Below, piece by piece: positions 13,140-17,874 of a DNA stretch of 17,874 nucleotides (position 1 is its first letter; every line of letters begins with the position of its first letter). The notes below the pieces were generated by a model. That model searched no databases. It saw nothing but the letters and a program-made list of their open reading frames with translations, and was not told the origin of the DNA. The stretch lies in NCBI GenBank assembly GCA_002391105.1, contig DGRT01000054.1, positions 864 to 18,737 of the forward strand. The letters are read 5' to 3'. The translations under genes and the position numbers were made by a program. This DNA comes from Lachnospiraceae bacterium UBA4381. GTDB lineage: Bacteria > Bacillota > Clostridia > Lachnospirales > Lachnospiraceae.

Positions 13140-14389
13140 CTTATATACTTCAGTGCATACAGCATCACAAATATGATAGCAAGTATAAACAGAAGTATGG
13201 TATAGAATTCACAGGCACCGCTGATTCCATTAGCAAGCACCGCCTTATCAGAGAAAAGAAATGCAACCAACGAAGCAAGTCCGTAACCTATAAGCATCTC
13301 GTTCTGACTTCTCATTACTGTAAGAAGCTGTCCCAGAAGTGCTACAAATCCCAGAAATCCGCTTCCAAGCATCATCATAAGTAGATCCGACTTGTATGGT
13401 GCCAGGTCTGTCTTATACATTAAAGACAGCACCGGAATACCCAGCAGCCACGCCCCCGCCACACAGACAAGCGTCAGAACTATTACAAGTCCGGCCTGAA
13501 TGAGAGAAGACTTCAGATATTCCTTATATTTATGCTCATCCCACATAAGAGAAACCTTATATAATATAGGGTTGAAGATAAATGTTACCAGTAACTGTAC
13601 AACAAATACAGGCATTGATATAAAACCATATATCGCCTGAAGCTCATCATTCAGATATCTGTCTATAGAATTACGAGGTGCCGCACCTATGTATATCGTT
13701 AAAAATGAACCGATACACAGAGGCGACATAACCAGAAGAAGCTTCCACACTCTCTTCATAGAATAAGTATTCTTTTCCGAAACAAACGCCCTTGTCAGAA
13801 TTATAAAAAATCCGCACACCGCTATGGTAAAGATAGTGCTTATTATAGTTGATAGCAAAAGATTTCTTGTTATAAATATAAGTATTGCCCAAAGAACGAT
13901 AGTAAGTATCATCCTAAGTGCCAGACACTTTGCCGCTACATCAAGCCTGTCATTTTTCTGATATTCAGCCTGATATATATCTTCAAATGCATCAGGCAGT
14001 TTATATATACACATCCATAAAATTATAGATGTTTTCTCACCGGAATAACCATTTCTGTTGGCAACCCACAGAACATAAAGGGTTGAAACCAACGCCATGG
14101 CTATGCAGGTTATGATACGGGACATCCTGTATTCCCTGAATACATATTCCTTCTTAACATCTGACACCTGAAAGGAACGGCTTCCGTACTTACCAATAGA
14201 AAGAAACAGATTGGAATCTGTGTTACCCATGGTATATATACCTGCCGGAACAAGCCCAACTGTATGCGTCATCACCATTAGCAGTATGACTGACTGAAAT
14301 GCGTTTGTCATACTGCCGATCATGTTCCAGAGTGCCGCACTTCTTTCAACATTATCACTCTCTGTCAAAAACCTTTTTAATAACTTCAT
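13121..14389 (-). CDS. Polysaccharide flippase, Wzx/MOP superfamily
   Basis: A 422-residue integral membrane protein with about 11-12 predicted spans, for example QSVILLMVMTHTVGLVPAGI, ITCIAMALVSTLYVLWV, IVLWAILIFIT and ILLFILAIIFVMLYALKYI. It starts with a short amphipathic cytoplasmic segment (MKLLKRFLTESDNVERS), as usual for lipopolysaccharide-biosynthesis Wzx-like proteins. Members of this family flip undecaprenyl-linked oligosaccharides across the cytoplasmic membrane. No catalytic motif is expected. It starts six bases after the stop of the TPP enzyme, so the two are co-transcribed and the glycan made upstream is probably its cargo. The last five codons and the stop lie inside a 37-bp tandem repeat. 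A teichoic-acid or exopolysaccharide exporter is equally possible within the superfamily; the cargo cannot be read from the sequence. Confidence 0.8.
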   Translation of the reverse strand: MKLLKRFLTESDNVERSAALWNMIGSMTNAFQSVILLMVMTHTVGLVPAGIYTMGNTDSNLFLSIGKYGSRSFQVSDVKKEYVFREYRMSRIITCIAMALVSTLYVLWVANRNGYSGEKTSIILWMCIYKLPDAFEDIYQAEYQKNDRLDVAAKCLALRMILTIVLWAILIFITRNLLLSTIISTIFTIAVCGFFIILTRAFVSEKNTYSMKRVWKLLLVMSPLCIGSFLTIYIGAAPRNSIDRYLNDELQAIYGFISMPVFVVQLLVTFIFNPILYKVSLMWDEHKYKEYLKSSLIQAGLVIVLTLVCVAGAWLLGIPVLSLMYKTDLAPYKSDLLMMMLGSGFLGFVALLGQLLTVMRSQNEMLIGYGLASLVAFLFSDKAVLANGISGACEFYTILLFILAIIFVMLYALKYIRASRQK

Positions 14390-14395
14390 GCTAAA

Positions 14396-16282
14396 CTATA
14401 TACTCTTTGCCCTTTCATATTCATCTCTTTCCAGGAATGGGAACATATCATCAATTGGTGGTGATACGATACGCCCGTCAGGAAGTACCTTTGATGAAAG
14501 CTTTGGCGAGAATATCTGCTCATCAGATACGACCACATCAACCATCACCGGTCCCTCTTCCTTTAGCGCCTCATTAATTATATCATCTATACCTTCAAGA
14601 CGGTCTATCCTGTAGAACTTAAACCCAAATGTATCCGCGAGCTTATCAAATGGAGGAAAGCTCACACCATTTCCTTTACTTACTCCAACAAGTCCGTCCC
14701 CAAAAAGATTATTCTGAGTCTGTCTGATGCTGTGATATCCATTGTTATTCATTATAAACAGCTTAAAATCCAGCCCCAGCTCACTTATAGTCTGAAGCTC
14801 CTGAAGATTCATCATAAGGGAGCCATCTCCGTCAAGACAGATAACTCTTTCCGGTCTGTCATTATCGGAAGACAGCTCGTCAGTTTTAAGACGTCCATTT
14901 GCTATATCTCTTCTCGCAACACCCGCACCCAGTGCAGCCGGAAGTCCATAGCCCATGCTGGCGCAGCCGGAATTGGTAAAGAGTCTTGTTCCGGACTTTA
15001 TTACTGCTCCCTGGAAGCCTATAACGCAGGCTGAACCATTTCCTGTAACACATACCTCACTGTCTGACATATCTTCAAAGAATCTCTTAACAAATACATA
15101 TGGATTGAGAGGCTTATCTGTCTCATAATATTCCGGAAGAACCGCCGGATACTTCTCATTAAGTCCCTTTGAAAACTCCAGCCAGTGTCTATGCTCATCA
15201 ACAGACTTAGTAGTTCTTTCATACTTACCTGCATCTATTCCGCGAACAAGCGCTTCCATGAGATCCTTCACATCTGCATGAACCTTCATATCAGGAGTAA
15301 CCGTTGGCTTCTCCAGCTCATTCGCATCAATATCACAGATTATCTTGTAGGCATTCTTTGCCCAGTCCTTATAGTTATAGCTGATAAGACGAATATTAAG
15401 TCTGGAACCCAGCACAAGGATAAGATCAGCATTTTCAACTGCAAAATTACCCCCACGGGTTCCGACCGTACTTGGTCTTCCAACAAAATAAGGATTATCA
15501 TCAGGAAGTGTGTCATGTGCATTCCAGGCTGTTACCACCGGTATCTGCAGCTTGTCAACCAGCTCCAGAAATGCCTTCTCTCCTCCTGCCAGTCTTATAG
15601 CTGTACCCGCAAGAAGAAGAGGCTTCTTAGCTTCACTGATTCTTCTAAGGATCTCTGCAGCCGTCTCATCACTGACAGTTTCCGGTTCTTCCTTTTTAAG
15701 AAGCTCCCTTTCCTCCTCGCTGCCGGTAAAATGTACTAATTTTTCCGTCTCTATCTTGGCTGCCTGGACATCAAGAGGCACGTCTATCCATACAGGACCA
15801 CCTCTTCCCTTGGTTGCAAGAAACAGCGCTTTCTCCAGATGATAGGCTATCTCATACTCATCTGTCACCATAACTGCATACTTAGTCATGTTCCGTACAC
15901 TTTCAACGATCTGATATTCCTGATCTCCCAACTGTCTGAGCGGAACCTCTGTAGCCCAGGTTGTAGTTTCTCTTTTTACCTGTCCTGAGACAATAAACAT
16001 AGGAATAGAATCCAGCCATCCTCCCAGAACTCCTGTCATAGCATTAGTTCCTCCGGGTCCACTGGTAACATTTACAGCCGCTAATTTACCTGTAAGCCTG
16101 GTATAGCCCTCCGCTGCAACAGCACTTCCCTGCTCATTATGATTAAATACAAATCTGAGTCCTTCCTTATGTCCCAGACTGTCATTCAGATGCATGGCTC
16201 CACCGCCGGTCACACCAAACACAGTACATATACCATTATCTACCAGAAAGTCCGCAATATAATCAGATAATTTCACTATCAT
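14396..16282 (-). CDS. Acetolactate-synthase-like thiamine-diphosphate enzyme of a surface-glycan locus
   Basis: At 628 residues this is a full three-domain ThDP enzyme. The PYR domain (about 1-175) has the proton-relay Glu E50 (FNHNEQGSAVAAEGYTR) and SGPGGTNAMTG. A central domain (about 200-350) includes LILVLGSRLNIRL. The PP domain (about 385-600) has the cofactor motif GDGS (485-488) ending in NNN (512-514). A charged insertion at about 457-479 separates GLPAALGAG from the GDG motif and makes it longer than typical IlvB (about 560-600). No ilvN small subunit or branched-chain biosynthesis gene is nearby; instead it lies between an HMGL-like aldolase and a Wzx flippase. This suggests transfer of an activated two-carbon or keto-acid unit to a sugar, as YerE does for yersiniose A. 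Substrate and product are inferred. Ordinary acetolactate synthase is the less likely alternative. Confidence 0.8.
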   Translation of the reverse strand: MIVKLSDYIADFLVDNGICTVFGVTGGGAMHLNDSLGHKEGLRFVFNHNEQGSAVAAEGYTRLTGKLAAVNVTSGPGGTNAMTGVLGGWLDSIPMFIVSGQVKRETTTWATEVPLRQLGDQEYQIVESVRNMTKYAVMVTDEYEIAYHLEKALFLATKGRGGPVWIDVPLDVQAAKIETEKLVHFTGSEEERELLKKEEPETVSDETAAEILRRISEAKKPLLLAGTAIRLAGGEKAFLELVDKLQIPVVTAWNAHDTLPDDNPYFVGRPSTVGTRGGNFAVENADLILVLGSRLNIRLISYNYKDWAKNAYKIICDIDANELEKPTVTPDMKVHADVKDLMEALVRGIDAGKYERTTKSVDEHRHWLEFSKGLNEKYPAVLPEYYETDKPLNPYVFVKRFFEDMSDSEVCVTGNGSACVIGFQGAVIKSGTRLFTNSGCASMGYGLPAALGAGVARRDIANGRLKTDELSSDNDRPERVICLDGDGSLMMNLQELQTISELGLDFKLFIMNNNGYHSIRQTQNNLFGDGLVGVSKGNGVSFPPFDKLADTFGFKFYRIDRLEGIDDIINEALKEEGPVMVDVVVSDEQIFSPKLSSKVLPDGRIVSPPIDDMFPFLERDEYERAKSI

Positions 16283-16340
16283 CTATCTACCTCACATTTA
16301 TCAGTTCCAATAAATCTTTTTTCAAAATAATAATTCCAGC

Positions 16341-16371
16341 GAACCACCCGGTAATTGAATCACCGGGGTTC
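16341..16371. other. GC-rich hairpin between the aldolase and TPP-enzyme genes
   Basis: GAACC-AC-CCGGT (16341-16352) pairs with ACCGGGGTTC (16362-16371), ten pairs with a two-base bulge and a nine-base loop. The minus strand continues with GCTGGAATTATTATTTTG, a poor U-run, so it may be a partial terminator or an mRNA end-stabilising hairpin that tunes expression between the two genes. Confidence 0.4.
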
Positions 16372-16410
16372 CACTCCGTTATTCATAGCTCATAAGTTCA
16401 ATCCCTGTAA

Positions 16411-17874
16411 CTACGCCTCATAAAGTGATGACGTAACAAACGTAACCTCCAGCTCCGGTCTGAGCTCCGCCAGCTTGTCCTTTGCATACTGGTTAAGCTC
16501 TGCTGTTCTATCCTTTATAAATGTATATTCCATATCAGGATTTACAAAGTTCAGCTTATCTTCGCTATATCCATCAAAGCCTGCCGCATAAACCTTTTTA
16601 ACTCCTGCTTTTATCATAGTCTTCAGAAGCATGATAAAGGAGTTATCTATAATCTGGGCTTTTTCATCAATCAGTCCACTATAGTTAAGGTTATAATCAA
16701 ACTGCGCGGTATGACTTGTCACATTTGAAGTACCGATAGTTTCCAGATTATTTCCCTTTCTGGAAAGTGCCGTAGTCATCTGCAGATACCTCTTGGAATT
16801 ACTGATGAACACCATATCCGGTTCAACAAGCGCCGGTATATAATTGATAGAGATAATCTTTACATTATCCCGCTCGCGATCAGACAGAAAGCTCTGTATC
16901 TTCTCCTGTTCATCTTCAACAGATTTACCGGGTCCGACTATTAATATATCTTTTCCTGCAAGCGCATCTCTAAGCTTGGCAAGACTTTCCTGGTCATCAA
17001 TATCATGGCTCTGATATTCCAGATAAAGATCCTCCATATATTTCTTATCATATAAAAGCTTCTTCTCGCCCTGAAGTCTGGAAAGAAGCTCATTGATGGA
17101 CTTGATAGAAAGAGTCTTTTTATTCATCAGATCAGCCACATAGTTTGGATGACAGTCATTCGATGCAGCCAGATAGAAGAACAAGTTATACCCCCACGTT
17201 GCAGGAGTATAGAAGTTCATGATATTTGCATCTATTGCTTCCAGCATCTGACTTATATGATAATGCTTACCGTAGTGCTCATTCATATGCATTGCCACAA
17301 GCTCTATAGGTGCATTTCCCGCACTCTTACCCATACCGTAGAGAGTTCCATCTACCAGCATAGTACGCTCAGTCTCATAAGCCAGCATGGCAATACAGTT
17401 AGCATAGCCCATCTGGAAATTGTTATGACCATGATATCCAAGTGATATGGATGGATCCAGTCCCTTATCCAGAAGATCTATAAAATGAGTCAGATTATTC
17501 TGATGCATGAGTCCATAAGTATCTACCATTGATACAGCATTGGGCTTTACTTCATTTGCAAGTCTTATAAGATCCAGCATTTCTTCATCTGTATAGCTTG
17601 TTACCGATACAAGCTGGGCAAATACGATATATCCCAGCTCCTTTAACTGGCGACAGAAATCCAGCGCCTGTACTCTGAGATGCTTCTTGAAGATGACTCT
17701 GATACCATCAATATATGCTTCACTGGCTGGCTTAATATGGTCTATGGAACAGGTTCCATAGTCAATCATACCAAATACTATCTTGCCCTTCTTATCTACG
17801 GTTCCATATATTTTTTCCATGCAGTCTGTATCCGGCATGATACTGCGGTTTATATCAAACTCCCTTCTGTCATC
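16411..17874 (-). CDS. DRE-TIM (HMGL-like) aldolase with a C-terminal Rossmann-like domain (5' end cut off by window)
   Basis: Open to the right edge: twelve further in-frame codons precede the ATG at 17838, and the DRE-TIM start (the LLDCTLRDG-type motif with its metal-binding Asp) must lie beyond it, so that ATG is not the true start. Of 487 visible residues, about 1-260 form the aldolase barrel: VFGMIDYG, FAQLVSVTSYTDEE, NAVSMVDTYGLM, the metal ligands HGH (148 and 150), and LVDGTLYGMGKSAGNAPIEL. This matches 4-hydroxy-2-oxovalerate aldolase and HMG-CoA lyase relatives. From about 304 a second domain begins with KDILIVGPGKSVEDE and continues with IISINYIPALVEPDMVFISN, an alpha/beta fold with a Gly-rich loop whose role I do not know. 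It is followed by the TPP enzyme after 128 bases. Likely role: making or splitting a pyruvate-derived acyl unit for a surface sugar. Confidence 0.8.
   Translation of the reverse strand, partial: DDRREFDINRSIMPDTDCMEKIYGTVDKKGKIVFGMIDYGTCSIDHIKPASEAYIDGIRVIFKKHLRVQALDFCRQLKELGYIVFAQLVSVTSYTDEEMLDLIRLANEVKPNAVSMVDTYGLMHQNNLTHFIDLLDKGLDPSISLGYHGHNNFQMGYANCIAMLAYETERTMLVDGTLYGMGKSAGNAPIELVAMHMNEHYGKHYHISQMLEAIDANIMNFYTPATWGYNLFFYLAASNDCHPNYVADLMNKKTLSIKSINELLSRLQGEKKLLYDKKYMEDLYLEYQSHDIDDQESLAKLRDALAGKDILIVGPGKSVEDEQEKIQSFLSDRERDNVKIISINYIPALVEPDMVFISNSKRYLQMTTALSRKGNNLETIGTSNVTSHTAQFDYNLNYSGLIDEKAQIIDNSFIMLLKTMIKAGVKKVYAAGFDGYSEDKLNFVNPDMEYTFIKDRTAELNQYAKDKLAELRPELEVTFVTSSLYEA

Noticed and set aside
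15185..15739. Plus-strand 184-codon reading frame inside the TPP enzyme gene
   Set aside because: It is a shadow of a well-conserved coding sequence; the composition (many Cys, Ser, Ile) is typical of antisense frames.

Overview
The window reads as low-to-moderate-GC Firmicutes DNA, most likely a Clostridia/Lachnospiraceae-type anaerobe. The evidence is strong AGGAGG-like ribosome binding sites, a Gram-positive (clostridial) type IV pilus gene order, and a housekeeping block matching the Bacillus yrzL-yrrK-yrrL-yrrM-yrrO neighbourhood. The genus call is inference. Every convincing gene lies on the minus strand, so transcription runs from high to low coordinates.

Right part (about 17874-13121): three genes of a cell-surface carbohydrate locus that enters from beyond the right edge. 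They are a DRE-TIM (HMGL-like) aldolase with an extra C-terminal domain (5' end cut off by the window), an acetolactate-synthase-like thiamine-diphosphate enzyme, and a Wzx-type flippase. The aldolase/TPP-enzyme pair beside a flippase suggests synthesis and export of a glycan carrying an unusual keto-acid-derived or branched sugar. This is the least described part of the window.

Boundary (about 13139-12343): two different short tandem repeat arrays, three 37-bp units and four 27-bp units. Each starts inside the last codons of the gene before it (flippase and ireB). Both have hairpin-forming units like REP-type mobile palindromes.

Centre (12726-6887): ireB, ruvX/yqgF, RNase J, a YlbF/YmcA-family protein, an MltG-like protein without its catalytic domain, the tRNA methyltransferase TrmR and the U32 tRNA hydroxylation protein TrhP. 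The themes are RNA processing (RNase J with YlbF), wobble uridine 5-hydroxylation and methylation (TrhP then TrmR), and cell envelope/Ser-Thr kinase signalling (IreB, MltG-like).

Left part (6598-1): a type IV pilus cluster, pilB-pilT-pilC-pilA-pilMN, running off the left edge. PilB powers extension and carries an N-terminal MshEN domain that suggests control by c-di-GMP. PilT powers retraction, PilC is the inner-membrane platform, PilA is the major pilin, and PilMN is a fused assembly protein. A strong extended -10 promoter precedes pilB, a strong intrinsic terminator follows pilA, and pilMN has its own probable promoter with a long structured leader.
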